This document shows, piece by piece, positions 18,984 to 30,160 of a DNA stretch of 64,000 nucleotides. The stretch is from Sphingomonas chungangi. GTDB taxonomy: Bacteria; Pseudomonadota; Alphaproteobacteria; Sphingomonadales; Sphingomonadaceae. The position numbers and the translations under genes are program-made. Location of the stretch: the NCBI RefSeq assembly GCF_013778325.1, contig NZ_JACEIB010000025.1:62001-126000 (forward strand), given 5' to 3'. The notes beneath the pieces were generated by a model. The model saw only the letters and a program-made list of their open reading frames with translations. It ran no database searches and was not told the origin of the DNA. Each line of letters opens with the position of its first letter. The first letter of the stretch is position 1.

Positions 18984-19682
18984 ATGCCCTACGAGCTCTG
19001 GTATTGGCCCGGCACGCCGGGGCGCGGCGAGTTCGTGCGGCTGAGCCTCGAAGCGGGCGGCATCGACTATATCGATCAGTCCTTCGAGCAGCCCGATGCG
19101 CTCATGACCGACATCAAGACGCGCGTGCCCGAGCCGTTCGCGCCGCCCTATCTGGTGGCGGACGATCTGGTCATCGCGCAGGTGGCGAACATCCTGCTCT
19201 ATCTCGGTGATGAACATGGTCTCGCACCGAAGGACAAGGCCGGCCGCTATTTCGCGCATCAGGTGGAGCTCACCATCACCGACATGACGGCGGAGGCGCA
19301 CGACACGCACCACCCCGTCGAGCTGATGTCCTATTACGAGGACCAGAAGCCCGAGGCGAAGCGCCGCGCCGCCGACTTCCGCGACAATCGCATCTCCAAG
19401 TTCATGGGCTGGTTCGAGCGCGCGCTGGAACGATCCTCCGGCGACTGGATGACGGGCGGCAAATGGTGCTACGCCGACCTCTCGCTGTTTCAGCTAGTTG
19501 ACGGCATACGCTACGCTTTTCCTAAGCGGATGAAGGCGCTGGAGGGCGACTGGCCGAAGCTGATCGCGCTCTATGATCGCGTCGCCAAGCTGCCCGAGTT
19601 GCAGGACTATCTCGGCTCTGACCGGCGCCAACCCTATGGCGACGGCATCTTCCGCCACTATCCCGAGCTGGACGCTGCCTGA
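18984..19682 (+). CDS. Glutathione S-transferase family protein
   Basis: The 232-residue protein has an N-terminal thioredoxin-like domain (YELWYWPGTPGRGEFVRL, with Tyr3/Tyr7-type catalytic candidates) resembling the sigma/Prostaglandin-D-synthase-like class. The helical C-terminal domain runs from about residue 85 (ADLSLFQLVDGIRYAFP near 170). The QVANILLYLG segment corresponds to the family's glutathione gamma-glutamyl site, although the usual ES pair is replaced by QV. It is probably co-transcribed with bolA. The substrate is unknown. Confidence 0.85.
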   Translation: MPYELWYWPGTPGRGEFVRLSLEAGGIDYIDQSFEQPDALMTDIKTRVPEPFAPPYLVADDLVIAQVANILLYLGDEHGLAPKDKAGRYFAHQVELTITDMTAEAHDTHHPVELMSYYEDQKPEAKRRAADFRDNRISKFMGWFERALERSSGDWMTGGKWCYADLSLFQLVDGIRYAFPKRMKALEGDWPKLIALYDRVAKLPELQDYLGSDRRQPYGDGIFRHYPELDAA

Positions 19683-19724
19683 TTCCTTGCCGGAATCGGC
19701 CCGCGCCGCTATTCCGCCCGCGCC

Positions 19725-20393
19725 ATGGCCGATCCCGTCATCCTTGCCGTGCCCAAGGGGCGCATCCTCGAAGAGGTGCAGCCGCTCTTGGAGCGCGCCG
19801 GCATCCGTCCGGAGGCCGCCTTCTTCGACGAGGGATCGCGCGCCCTCCAGTTCAAGACCGATCGCCCCGATATCGAGCTGATCCGGGTGCGCGCCTTCGA
19901 CGTCGCGACCTTCGTGGCGCATGGCGCGGCGCAGCTCGGCATCGTCGGATCGGACGTGCTGATGGAGTTCGATTATTCGGAGCTCTACGCGCCGGTCGAT
20001 CTCGGCATCGGCCATTGCCGGATTTCGGTTGCGGAGCCCAAGGACATGGCGGCGGGCGACGATCCGCGCGAGTGGAGCCACGTCCGCGTCGCGACCAAAT
20101 ATCCGCATATCACCGCCCGCCATTTCGAGGCGCGCGGCGTGCAGGCCGAGTGCGTGAAGCTCAACGGCGCGATGGAGATCGCCCCGGTTCTGGGACTGGC
20201 CGGCCGGATCGTCGATCTCGTCTCCTCGGGCAAGACGCTCAAGGAGAATGGCCTGGTCGAGGTCGAGGTGATCGCGCAGGTCTCCGCCCGCCTGATCGTC
20301 AACCGCGCCGCCTTCAAGACGCGGGCGGATACGCTGGGGCCGCTGGTGGCCGCGTTCCGCGCGGCGGCGGAGGAATTGCGCGATGCCGCTTAG
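19725..20393 (+). CDS. hisG: ATP phosphoribosyltransferase, short form
   Basis: HisG catalyses the first step of histidine synthesis, ATP plus PRPP to phosphoribosyl-ATP (EC 2.4.2.17). The 222-residue length and the absence of the C-terminal ACT-like domain mark it as the short form, which in known cases needs the HisRS-like partner HisZ for activity and feedback control. Visible motifs are [11 protein letters not shown] near the N-terminus, the GSDVLMEF segment near 85, and the PRPP-binding loop [14 protein letters not shown] near 165. It overlaps hisD by 11 nt and heads hisG-hisD-nusB. HisZ is not nearby. Confidence 0.95.
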   Translation: MADPVILAVPKGRILEEVQPLLERAGIRPEAAFFDEGSRALQFKTDRPDIELIRVRAFDVATFVAHGAAQLGIVGSDVLMEFDYSELYAPVDLGIGHCRISVAEPKDMAAGDDPREWSHVRVATKYPHITARHFEARGVQAECVKLNGAMEIAPVLGLAGRIVDLVSSGKTLKENGLVEVEVIAQVSARLIVNRAAFKTRADTLGPLVAAFRAAAEELRDAA

Positions 20394-21675
20394 GCTGGAC
20401 GCCGCCGACGCCGGTTTCGAAGCCGATTTCGCCGCGCTAGTCGATGCGCGGCGCGAGGCGGACGAGGATGTCTCCACCGTAGTGCGCGAGATCCTCGCCG
20501 ATGTCCGCAAGCGCGGCGATGCGGCGGTGGCCGAGCGCACCGCCAAGTTCGACGGCCACGATCTCGAGAAGACCGGCTGGCAGATCGATCGCGCCGCCCG
20601 CAAGGCCGCGCTCGACGGCCTCGACAGCAAGCTCCGTGACGCGATCGAACTCGCCGCAGACCGCATCCGCACCTATCACGCCGCGCAGAAGCCCGAGGAT
20701 CGCGACCACACAGACGCCGCCGGCGTCCGCCTCGGCGCGCGCTGGAGCGCGGTGGATTCCGCCGGCCTCTACGTGCCGGGCGGCCGCGCGGCCTATCCCT
20801 CCTCGGTGCTGATGAACGCGCTGCCCGCCAAGGTGGCCGGGGTCGATCGGCTCGCCATGGTGGTGCCCACGCCGAAGGGCGAGACCAACCCGCTCGTCCT
20901 CGCCGCCGCCGAGATCGCGGGCGTGGACGAAGTGTGGCGCATCGGCGGCGCGCAGGCCGTCGCTGCGCTCGCCTACGGCACCGAGCGCATCGCGGGCGTC
21001 GACGTGATCGTCGGCCCCGGCAACGCCTGGGTGGCGGAGGCCAAGCGGCAACTCTACGGCCGCGTCGGCATCGACATGGTCGCCGGCCCGAGCGAGATCG
21101 TCGTGGTCGCGGACGGCGACAACGATCCCGAATGGATCGCCGCCGATCTGCTCAGCCAGGCCGAGCACGATCCCACCAGCCAGTCGATCCTGTTCACCGA
21201 CGACGCAGCCTTCGCCGACCGGGTGGCAGACGCGGTGAAGCGCCAGCTCGGCACGCTGGCGACATCGGCCGTCGCGACGCAGAGCTGGCAGGACAATGGC
21301 GCGATCGTGCTGGTGCGCGACCTCGCCGCCGCCATCCCGCTCTGCGACCGCCTCGCCCCCGAGCATCTGGAGCTGGCCGTCGCCGATCCCGAAGCTCTGT
21401 TCGCCAGGGTGCGCCACGCCGGATCGGTGTTCCTCGGCCGCCACACGCCCGAAGCCGTCGGCGACTATGTCGGCGGCCCCAACCACGTCCTCCCCACCGG
21501 CCGCCGCGCACGCTTCGCCTCCGGCCTGTCGGTGCTGGACTTCATGAAGCGCACCAGCTTCCTCGCCTGCGACGCGGCCTCGATCCGCGCGATCGGCCCC
21601 GCCGCCGTCGCGCTGGCCGAGGCCGAGGGCCTGCCCGCCCACGGCCGCTCGGTGGCATTGAGACTAGGATCATGA
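20383..21675 (+). CDS. hisD: Histidinol dehydrogenase
   Basis: HisD performs the two final NAD-dependent oxidations from L-histidinol to L-histidine (EC 1.1.1.23) with a zinc ion. The 430-residue product is of the usual length. It carries the [16 protein letters not shown] signature near 127-142, the [12 protein letters not shown] segment, the zinc/catalytic region [13 protein letters not shown] near 255-267, and APEHLEL near 325. The start codon lies inside hisG, indicating coupled translation. The stop overlaps the nusB start. Confidence 0.96.
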   Translation: MPLRLDAADAGFEADFAALVDARREADEDVSTVVREILADVRKRGDAAVAERTAKFDGHDLEKTGWQIDRAARKAALDGLDSKLRDAIELAADRIRTYHAAQKPEDRDHTDAAGVRLGARWSAVDSAGLYVPGGRAAYPSSVLMNALPAKVAGVDRLAMVVPTPKGETNPLVLAAAEIAGVDEVWRIGGAQAVAALAYGTERIAGVDVIVGPGNAWVAEAKRQLYGRVGIDMVAGPSEIVVVADGDNDPEWIAADLLSQAEHDPTSQSILFTDDAAFADRVADAVKRQLGTLATSAVATQSWQDNGAIVLVRDLAAAIPLCDRLAPEHLELAVADPEALFARVRHAGSVFLGRHTPEAVGDYVGGPNHVLPTGRRARFASGLSVLDFMKRTSFLACDAASIRAIGPAAVALAEAEGLPAHGRSVALRLGS

Positions 21676-22130
21676 CCCAGAACAACCCGAAACGCTCCAA
21701 AGCGCGCTCGACCGCGCGCCTCGCCGCCGTGCAGGCGCTCTACCAGCAGGAGATGGAGGGCACGCCGCTGCCGCTGCTGCTCACCGAGTTCCACAACCAC
21801 CGGCTCGGCGCGACGATCGACGACGTGCAATATGCCGAGGCCGAGGCGAGCTTCTTCGACGATATCGTCAAGGGCGTCGACGCGCGCCGCGAGGAGCTGG
21901 ACGGGCTGATCGCCGAGCGCCTCTCGTCCGGCTGGACGATGGACCGGCTCGACAAGCCGATGCGCCAGATCCTGCGCTGCGGCGCCTACGAGCTGGTCGC
22001 CCGGCCCGACGTGCCGGTGGCGACCGCCATCTCCGAATATGTCGACGTGGCGGACGCCTTCTACGACAAGCGCGAGAAGGGGTTCGTCAACGGCCTGCTG
22101 GATGCGGTGGCGAAGGCGGTGCGGGGGTAA
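21672..22130 (+). CDS. nusB: Transcription antitermination protein NusB
   Basis: The 152-residue NusB binds boxA RNA with NusE/S10 and promotes antitermination on rRNA operons. Motifs include the N-terminal ARLAAVQALYQQEM and the C-terminal AISEYVDVADAFYDKREKGFVNGLLD. The ATG overlaps the hisD stop (ATGA), so this start is preferred to any upstream codon in the long open frame. Placement behind hisD is recurrent in sphingomonads. Confidence 0.95.
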   Translation: MTQNNPKRSKARSTARLAAVQALYQQEMEGTPLPLLLTEFHNHRLGATIDDVQYAEAEASFFDDIVKGVDARREELDGLIAERLSSGWTMDRLDKPMRQILRCGAYELVARPDVPVATAISEYVDVADAFYDKREKGFVNGLLDAVAKAVRG

Positions 22131-22137
22131 GGCGGCG

Positions 22138-22473
22138 TCACTTATAGTGGATGATGCTCAAAACTGTCCCGTTGCGCTGACAGATCATTATCTGAGCCGT
22201 TCCTCCGAATGACCCGGCAGGCAATGCTCCGCTTACGGTCCACACTCCGCCGCCAAGTGATGCCCGTAAAGGCATTTCGCGGCGGATAGTCGCCTCGCCG
22301 TAGATTGGCACAAGATACGCCAACGCCACGGCTACGGCGGTTTTCTCGCTATTCACGACGCCGCTCTTCGGTTGGATGCGATCCACGGAAACGGCGCAAC
22401 GGGAGTCATCAGCATGGGCCACGCCCGAGGCACACAGCGAGCCAACAATCATGGTCGATCGCAAAATGTGCAT
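22138..22473 (-). CDS. Secreted NTF2-fold immunity-like protein (YbbC/YhhH type)
   Basis: The 111-residue product has a signal peptide (MHILRSTMIVGSLCASGVAHA, cleavage after AHA). The domain that follows matches the NTF2-fold immunity family (Imm-NTF2-2 type). Its marks are an EKTAVAVALAYLVPIYGE helix, a GGGVWTVSGALP strand and a closing ICQRNGTVLSIIHYK. Family members are usually immunity proteins of polymorphic toxin systems, but no toxin gene is adjacent. AGGA lies 8 nt before the ATG. Base composition looks less GC-rich than its neighbours. It converges on nusB with only 7 nt between stops. Confidence 0.72.
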   Translation of the reverse strand: MHILRSTMIVGSLCASGVAHADDSRCAVSVDRIQPKSGVVNSEKTAVAVALAYLVPIYGEATIRREMPLRASLGGGVWTVSGALPAGSFGGTAQIMICQRNGTVLSIIHYK

Positions 22474-22545
22474 ATCGTTTTCCTGCTCACGGACTTGCAG
22501 GATGCGCGTGCCAATCCGCGTGATCAACATGTTGTTGGCGTGCCA

Positions 22546-22562
22546 CCTCCCTTTCAGGGAGG
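22546..22562. terminator. Compact GC hairpin downstream of the 2OG oxygenase gene
   Basis: A perfect 7-bp stem CCTCCCT / AGGGAGG with a TTC loop lies 10 nt past the oxygenase stop codon. It could terminate that gene's minus-strand transcript. It also resembles a dispersed sphingomonad palindrome. Confidence 0.45.
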
Positions 22563-22571
22563 GGAACAAGC

Positions 22572-23177
22572 TCACCGATAATTGAAGCTGATGCTGATCC
22601 GCTCGGCCTTGGCGCGGCCGGCGGGGACTTCGTGGCGGAGCCAACTTTCCCACAGGAAGATCGTGCCCGGCTTCGGCTCGGCATAGACGAAGCTCCGCGC
22701 ATCCTCCGGCGCATCGGCGCGGCGGAGCGGGGCGGCCATCATCAGCCCCAGCCGCGGATCCTCCAGCTTGAGCGCCCCCGAACCCTCCGGCACGCGGACG
22801 TAGATCGTGCCCGAGACGATGCTGTGCGGGTGGATATGGCCGCTGTGGTGGCCGCCCGTCCCCTTCATCACGTTGACCCACAGGCTGTCGAGCTTCGGCT
22901 TGCGCCCGCCGAGATCGAGGAAGGCCTCGTCGCAGAAGCGGCGGACGTGCCTGTCCAGCACGCGGCGCAGATCGTCGAACACCGGGTTGCGGATCGGCAG
23001 ATCGTTGAGCGAGGCGTAGCTGGTATAGCCCGGATAGGCATGATCCCGGCACCAGGCACGCCCGGCCTTGTCCTCCCGCGCGAGATCGAGCGCGGCGGCG
23101 GCCAGCTCGTCGAGCAGGGCCTCGTCGGCGAGATCGCCTTCGTAGAAGCGGGTGGCGAAGAGGGTGCGGGTCGGCAT
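22572..23177 (-). CDS. 2OG-Fe(II) oxygenase family protein (TIGR02466 type)
   Basis: The 201-residue protein fits the putative 2-oxoglutarate/Fe(II) oxygenase family seen in alphaproteobacteria. SLWVNVMKGTGGHHSGHIHPHS (near 101-122) supplies the metal-binding histidines, SGTIYV follows, and the distal RHEV histidine with a downstream ERISISFNYR motif completes the double-stranded beta-helix. It probably hydroxylates a protein or metabolite, but no substrate is known. The ATG at 23177 was chosen because the frame upstream runs through the repeat element and has no family similarity. Confidence 0.8.
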   Translation of the reverse strand: MPTRTLFATRFYEGDLADEALLDELAAAALDLAREDKAGRAWCRDHAYPGYTSYASLNDLPIRNPVFDDLRRVLDRHVRRFCDEAFLDLGGRKPKLDSLWVNVMKGTGGHHSGHIHPHSIVSGTIYVRVPEGSGALKLEDPRLGLMMAAPLRRADAPEDARSFVYAEPKPGTIFLWESWLRHEVPAGRAKAERISISFNYR

Positions 23178-23249
23178 GGTGGTGGGGGAAGCATAGCGGC
23201 GGGGCGGGTGCAAGGAAGATGGCCTTTCAACAGGGCCGTTCAAATAGAA

Positions 23250-23353
23250 CCGTTCGTGCTGAGGAGTCGCTGAGCCCGTCGAAGCGGCGTCTCGAAGCAC
23301 CAGCCCTTCGAGACGGGCCTTCGCTCCGCTCAGTCCCTCCTCAGGGCGAACGG
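23250..23353. repeat. REP-like imperfect palindrome (about 104 bp)
   Basis: The element begins CCGTTCG and ends CGAACGG, with inner pairing of CTGAGGAGTC / CTCCTCAG and GTCTCGAAG / CTTCGAGAC. It resembles the widespread sphingomonad/xanthomonad intergenic repeat built on CTGAG...GTCGAAG. A related copy lies at 61344-61433. It fills the gap between the divergent oxygenase and thiL genes. Confidence 0.7.
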
Positions 23354-23412
23354 AGTGGATATGGTCTGGCCACGATTGAGGTGCCCGCTTAGGCAACCGT
23401 GGAGGAGATATC

Positions 23413-24318
23413 ATGCCCGAAGCGGACTTCATCGAGCGCCTGCGCGCCATCGCCACGCACCCCGCCGCGCGCGGCCTCGCGGACGACGCCGCCGTACTCG
23501 GCGATCTCGTCCTCACCCACGACATGATCGTCGAGGGCATCCACTATCTGCCGACCGATCCGCCCGCCGACGTCGCATGGAAGCTGCTGGCAGTGAACCT
23601 CTCCGATCTCGCCGCCAAGGGCGCGGAGCCGGAGGGCGTGCTGCTCGGCTATCCGCTGCGCGAGGCCGAATGGGATGTGGCGTTCGCCGACGGACTGGCC
23701 GAAGCGCTTCGCCATTTCGGCGTCGCGCTCCTCGGCGGCGATACCGTCTCCGCTCCCAAGGGCGCGCCGCGCATGATCGGGATGACCGCGCTCGGCCGCT
23801 CTTCACATGCACCCGATCGTCGCGGAGCGCAGGACGGCGATGGGTTGTGGATGGTCGGTGCGATCGGAGAGGCCGGCGCCGGCCTGATCATCGCGCAGGG
23901 GGCGGCAGGGCCGGCGGAATTGCTGATGGCTTATCGGCGCCCGCAACCGCTTTTGGATCACGGCCGCGCGCTGGCAAGCCACGCGAATGCGATGGCTGAC
24001 GTGTCCGATGGGCTGTTGATAGATGTCAGCCGGATGGCGGCGGCAAGTGGCCTAAGGGCTGAAATTTACCTCGACGCCATACCGCGTTCGGCCGCCCTTA
24101 CCGCCTTTGCCGGTGATGACCGTGACGCCCGCCTCGCTGCCGTTACGGCTGGTGACGATTATGCACTCATTCTCGCGGCCGACGACTCGCATATCGATGC
24201 CGTCGCGGCGATCGGCGCTCATCCGATCGGGCGCTTCACCGCGGGCGACGGCCTCGTGGTGATGGATCGCGACGGGATCGCGCCGCTTCCCGCGAAGCTG
24301 GGATACGAGCACGGCTGA
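23413..24318 (+). CDS. thiL: Thiamine-monophosphate kinase
   Basis: ThiL phosphorylates thiamine monophosphate to the active cofactor thiamine pyrophosphate (EC 2.7.4.16). The 301-residue protein shows the PurM/ThiL-like ATP-grasp motifs: ADDAAVL (23-29), HDMIVEGIHY (36-45), NLSDLAAKG with LLGYPL, and DVSDGLLIDVSRMA near 197-210. A very good ribosome site (GGAGGAG, 6 nt upstream) fixes the start. In many alphaproteobacteria thiL follows nusB. Here two minus-strand genes and a repeat intervene. Confidence 0.94.
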   Translation: MPEADFIERLRAIATHPAARGLADDAAVLGDLVLTHDMIVEGIHYLPTDPPADVAWKLLAVNLSDLAAKGAEPEGVLLGYPLREAEWDVAFADGLAEALRHFGVALLGGDTVSAPKGAPRMIGMTALGRSSHAPDRRGAQDGDGLWMVGAIGEAGAGLIIAQGAAGPAELLMAYRRPQPLLDHGRALASHANAMADVSDGLLIDVSRMAAASGLRAEIYLDAIPRSAALTAFAGDDRDARLAAVTAGDDYALILAADDSHIDAVAAIGAHPIGRFTAGDGLVVMDRDGIAPLPAKLGYEHG

Positions 24319-24354
24319 ATCTTGGGATAGACGGCCGATCACGATTGCCAAAGT

Positions 24355-24371
24355 GCCGCTTGCCAAGCGGC
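24355..24371 (+). terminator. Hairpin downstream of thiL
   Basis: GCCGCTT and AAGCGGC form a perfect 7-bp stem with a 3-nt loop, 36 nt after the thiL stop and before the pyrophosphatase leader. The T-run is weak. Confidence 0.4.
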
Positions 24372-24480
24372 GATATTGCCGTTCTATTCCGTTAGAGGAA
24401 GGCCTTTGCGCCAGCCGACCCCGGCAAACGGGGCAGCGGCGACATCAAAGACGAAGGCCTGTCTTAGGAAGGACTTGCCT

Positions 24481-26598
<2,118 letters not shown>

Positions 26599-26604
26599 AC
26601 TATT

Positions 26605-26745
26605 TGCCCTCTCCCGCTTGCGGGAGAGGGAGGGACCCCGCCGCGCAGCGGTGGGGAGGGTGAGGGTCTATTTGGATCTTTCACCCAGCTTTCAAAAAGA
26701 AGACCCTCACCCCACCCTCTCCTGCGAAGGCGGGAGAGGGCTTTT
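26605..26745. repeat. Composite palindromic repeat (BIME-like) after hppA
   Basis: Two hairpins, CCCTCTCCCG-CTTG-CGGGAGAGGG (26607-26630, perfect 10 bp) and CCCTCTCCTGC-GAAG-GCGGGAGAGGG (26715-26740), are joined by arms GGGTGAGGGTCT and AGACCCTCACCC that also pair. The whole block folds into one large structure between the convergent hppA and PAP2 genes, and its right half encodes the last residues of the PAP2 protein. Confidence 0.7.
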
Positions 26746-27306
26746 CTGTGGCGCCCAACGCACCGCCGCCCCGACCCACAGCAGCCCGAAACCCCACCCC
26801 GCCAACACGTCGCTCGGCCAGTGGACGCCGAGCGCCACACGGCTCCAGCCGATCGCAACTGCGGCGAACAGCGCTGCGATCCATCCCGCCGTCCGCCCCC
26901 ACAGCATCGACAGCGCCACGCAGGTCATCATCGTCCCCGCGCTGTGCGAGCTCGGGAAACTCCACGACGTCACCCACTCCAGCCGATCCGCGATGGGCGG
27001 GCGCGGGCGCTGGACGAGCAGCTTCACGCCTTCCACCAGTAGCCGCCCGCTCATGATCGTCAGCACCAGCCACAGCGCCTCCCCGCCCCGCCTCCGCCAG
27101 AACAGCCCGCCCGCCGCGAGCAGCGCCACCGGCCCCATCACCAGCAATCCGCCGAGCGAGGTGAACCATAGCGCCTGCCGCACGGCCCAGCTCCGACGGT
27201 CGAGCAGCGCGACATGATGGATGGCAAGGTCGACCGGATGCGCCGCCCACAGCAGCAACCCGAGTGACAGCAGCACGAAGCCGGCGAACGGGAGGCGACG
27301 ATCCAT
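26707..27306 (-). CDS. PAP2-family membrane phosphatase
   Basis: The 199-residue integral membrane protein carries the three PAP2 signatures: K95-x5-RP (KLLVQRPRP), PSSH (118-121, for PSGH) and SRVALGVHWPSD (155-166) with the catalytic histidine H162. Five or six TM helices surround them. Family members dephosphorylate phosphatidic acid, undecaprenyl pyrophosphate or related lipids at the periplasmic face. The start at 27306 gives a normal N-terminus. The C-terminal tail SPLPPSQERVG is encoded inside the palindromic repeat, so the original stop may have been replaced. Confidence 0.88.
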   Translation of the reverse strand: MDRRLPFAGFVLLSLGLLLWAAHPVDLAIHHVALLDRRSWAVRQALWFTSLGGLLVMGPVALLAAGGLFWRRRGGEALWLVLTIMSGRLLVEGVKLLVQRPRPPIADRLEWVTSWSFPSSHSAGTMMTCVALSMLWGRTAGWIAALFAAVAIGWSRVALGVHWPSDVLAGWGFGLLWVGAAVRWAPQKSPLPPSQERVG

Positions 27307-27367
27307 ATGTCTCCGATGCCACGGCACCGACCCAAGGGACAATGATGCGCGACAGAAACCACCGGCT

Positions 27368-29446
27368 ATGCCATCGGCCATGACCATGCGCCGCCTCGCC
27401 CCGCTCCTCCTCGCTGCCGTCTCGGCCCCGGCTTTCGCCCAATCGCTCCCGTCGGAGATTGTCGTGACGGGTGCGAGCCTGCCGCAATCGCCCGGCGACG
27501 CCGCCTATGACGTCGCCACGATCGATCGCGACCGGTTGCAGGACGTCGCCAGTGGGCGGCTGGAGGACGTGCTGCGCGACGTCGCCGGCTTCGCCCAGTT
27601 CCGCCGCTCGGATTCGCGCTCGGCCCAGCCGACCAGCCAGGGCGCGACCTTGCGCGGGCTCGGCGGCAACGCCTCGTCTCGCGCGCTGGTGACGCTGGAC
27701 GGCGTGCCGTTCACCGATCCGTTCGGCGGCTGGCTGAGCTACGACGCGATCGATCCGGAGCGGCTCGGCCTGGTACGCGTCACGCGCGGCGGCGGATCGG
27801 GCGCGTTCGGCCCCGGTGCGCTCGCCGGCACGATCGAGCTTTCCAGCGCCGGGCCGCGTCAGCTGGCGCCGGTGTGGGCGGATGCCGCCTATGGCAGCCG
27901 CAATTCGGTCGATGCCCATGCCGGCGTTTCCAGCACGATGGGCGGCGGCTATGGCTTCCTTTCGGCCAGCTACGCGCGCGGGGACGGCTTCGTGCCGATC
28001 GTGAAGGAGGATCGCGGCCCCGTCGACGAGCCTGCACCCTATCGCCAGTTCAGCCTCTCCGGTCGTGCCGTCTTCCCCATATGGGGATCGAGCGAGCTGC
28101 AGGCGTCCGGCCTGCTCTTCACCGATCACCGCACACGCGGCACGCCCTTCCAGCCCAGCGACACGAAGGGTGCGGATGCCAGCCTCCGCCTCGTCGGCCA
28201 CGGCCCGTGGGGCTACGAGGCACTGGCCTACATCCAGATGCGCGGATTCTCGGCGGGCTTCGCCTCGATCAATGCGGCGCGGACGGTGGCAACCCAGACC
28301 TTGGACCAATATAGCGTGCCGTCGACCGGCCTCGGCGGCCGCTTCGAGATCCGGCCGCCGACCGGCGAGCATATCCAGCTGCGAGCCGGCGCGGACACAC
28401 GCTACGTCACAGGCCAGACCGACGAGCTCTACATGTATGTCGCCGGCGACCCCGCCAATCACCGTGAGGCGGGCGGGCGCGAGCTGACCGTCGGCGGTTT
28501 CGCAGAGGCCAGCGCCGAACCGGTCGACAGCCTGACGCTGACCGCAGGCGGCCGGATCGACCGCTGGCGAATCATGGATGGCTTCCTCCACCAGGCGAGC
28601 TTCGCGGGCGGCCCGCTGGCGAGCAGCCGCGAATATCCCGACCGCTCCGGCTGGCGGCCGACGGGGCGCGGCGGCATCGCCTGGAAGCCGGGCGACGGCG
28701 CGATCACGCTGCGCGGCGCCGCCTATCTCGGCTGGCGCCTGCCGACACTCAACGAGCTCTATAGGCCCTATCGCGTCGGCCAGGATTCGACCGTCGCCAA
28801 CGCGGCACTCGCGCCCGAGCGCCTGCGCGGCCTCGATGCGGGGGTGGACTATGATCCGCTGCCCAACCTCCATTTCGCAGCCACCGTTTTCACCAACCGG
28901 CTCGCGGACGCGATCGGCAACGTGACCATCACTGGCACGGCGCGAAACGCGCTCTGCCCCGGTCTCGCCGCGACCGGCCACTGCCTGGAGCGCGAGAACC
29001 TGAATGCGGTCGATTCGAAGGGTGTCGAGCTGGATGCCCGCCTGACGATCCGCGATTGGCGACTGTCGGCCTCCTACGCCTACACCGATGCCCATGTCCG
29101 ATCGGACACCCCGATCGACGGCCTCAGGCCCGCGCAGACCGCGAAGCATTCCGCCTCCGCCACGCTCGGCTGGGCGCCGCGCTTCGCCGATCTCGCGGCG
29201 ACCGTGCGCTACATCGGACCGCAGTTCGAGGACGACCAGAACACCGAGACGCTGAAGGGCGCGGTGACGCTGGATGCCAGCGCGCTGGTGCCGATCACCC
29301 ACGGCTTCGCGATCGAGCTGCGTGGCGAGAACGTCACCAACACTCGGGTGGAGGCGGGCATCTCCGGCGCCGACGTCGTCGAGCGCGCGACGCCTAGGAC
29401 GCTGTGGGTGGGCTTCCGGTTCGGGGAAGCGAAGAAGGGGGCCTAG
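27368..29446 (+). CDS. TonB-dependent outer-membrane receptor
   Basis: The product (about 692 aa) has a signal peptide ([19 protein letters not shown]), a plug domain at about 30-150 ([50 protein letters not shown]) and a 22-strand-type barrel. It imports an unidentified substrate (siderophore, cobalamin or similar) with TonB energy. Start choice among ATGs at 27368, 27380 and 27386 is uncertain, since none has a good ribosome site. Only about 60 nt separate it from the divergent PAP2 gene, and no cobalamin riboswitch is visible. Its TAG stop overlaps that of cysA on the other strand. Confidence 0.9.
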   Translation: MPSAMTMRRLAPLLLAAVSAPAFAQSLPSEIVVTGASLPQSPGDAAYDVATIDRDRLQDVASGRLEDVLRDVAGFAQFRRSDSRSAQPTSQGATLRGLGGNASSRALVTLDGVPFTDPFGGWLSYDAIDPERLGLVRVTRGGGSGAFGPGALAGTIELSSAGPRQLAPVWADAAYGSRNSVDAHAGVSSTMGGGYGFLSASYARGDGFVPIVKEDRGPVDEPAPYRQFSLSGRAVFPIWGSSELQASGLLFTDHRTRGTPFQPSDTKGADASLRLVGHGPWGYEALAYIQMRGFSAGFASINAARTVATQTLDQYSVPSTGLGGRFEIRPPTGEHIQLRAGADTRYVTGQTDELYMYVAGDPANHREAGGRELTVGGFAEASAEPVDSLTLTAGGRIDRWRIMDGFLHQASFAGGPLASSREYPDRSGWRPTGRGGIAWKPGDGAITLRGAAYLGWRLPTLNELYRPYRVGQDSTVANAALAPERLRGLDAGVDYDPLPNLHFAATVFTNRLADAIGNVTITGTARNALCPGLAATGHCLERENLNAVDSKGVELDARLTIRDWRLSASYAYTDAHVRSDTPIDGLRPAQTAKHSASATLGWAPRFADLAATVRYIGPQFEDDQNTETLKGAVTLDASALVPITHGFAIELRGENVTNTRVEAGISGADVVERATPRTLWVGFRFGEAKKGA

Positions 29447-30159
29447 ATCACGAAATCGTGCACGAACGGCGTCGCGGGATTCTGCTCGACCTGCTTCGGC
29501 GTATCGTATTGCTCGATCTTGCCCTGCGACAAGATCGCCACCTTGTCGGCGAGCGCGAAGGCCTCCTCGCGGTCGTGGGTGACGAAGATCGAGGTGAGGC
29601 CCACCCGATCGTGGATCTCGCGCAGGGCCACGCGCAATTCGCGACGCACCTTGGCGTCGAGCGCGCCAAACGGCTCGTCCAGCAACAAGATGGCGGGATC
29701 GCGTGCCAGTGCGCGGGCCAGCGCCACGCGTTGCCGCTGACCGCCCGACAGCTGCGAGGGGAAGCGCTTGCCGAGATCGGGCAGCTGCACGAGATCGAGC
29801 AGTTCCTGCACCCGTTCCGCAATCGCCGCCTTCTTCGGGCGCGCCTTGCCCTTCATCACGGTGAGGCCGAAGGCGATGTTCTCGGCCACCGTCATATGGC
29901 GGAACAGGGCATAATGCTGGAAGACGAAGCCGATCCGGCGATCCTGCACCGATCGATCGGTCACGTCCTCGCCGCCGAACAGGATATGGCCCGAATCCGC
30001 CGTCTCCAGCCCGGCGATGATCCGGAGCAAAGTCGTCTTGCCCGATCCCGAGGGGCCGAGCAGCGCGACGAAGCTGCCATCGGCGATCTCCAAGCTTACG
30101 CCGTTCAGCGCCGAGCTGGTATCGAAGGTCTTGGTGATCTGGTCGATCGTGATGGTCAT
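29443..30159 (-). CDS. cysA: Sulfate ABC transporter ATPase CysA, lacking the C-terminal TOBE domain
   Basis: The 238-residue ATPase powers sulfate/thiosulfate import through CysTW. Walker A GPSGSGKT (35-42), Q-loop Q81, LSGGQ signature (137-141), Walker B with D161/E162 and the switch histidine in VTHDREEA are all present. Typical CysA proteins are about 330-360 residues, but this one stops soon after PATPFVHDF, where the regulatory TOBE-containing part would begin. The gene is therefore complete for the nucleotide-binding domain only. It is the last gene of sbp-porin-cysT-cysW-cysA, 1 nt after cysW, and its stop shares CTAG with the TonB receptor stop. Confidence 0.92.
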   Translation of the reverse strand: MTITIDQITKTFDTSSALNGVSLEIADGSFVALLGPSGSGKTTLLRIIAGLETADSGHILFGGEDVTDRSVQDRRIGFVFQHYALFRHMTVAENIAFGLTVMKGKARPKKAAIAERVQELLDLVQLPDLGKRFPSQLSGGQRQRVALARALARDPAILLLDEPFGALDAKVRRELRVALREIHDRVGLTSIFVTHDREEAFALADKVAILSQGKIEQYDTPKQVEQNPATPFVHDFVI

Positions 30160-30160
30160 C

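Noticed and set aside
27306-27368. Cobalamin or other riboswitch in front of the TonB-dependent receptor
   Set aside because: Only about 60 nt lie between divergent starts, and no B12-box-like sequence is visible.
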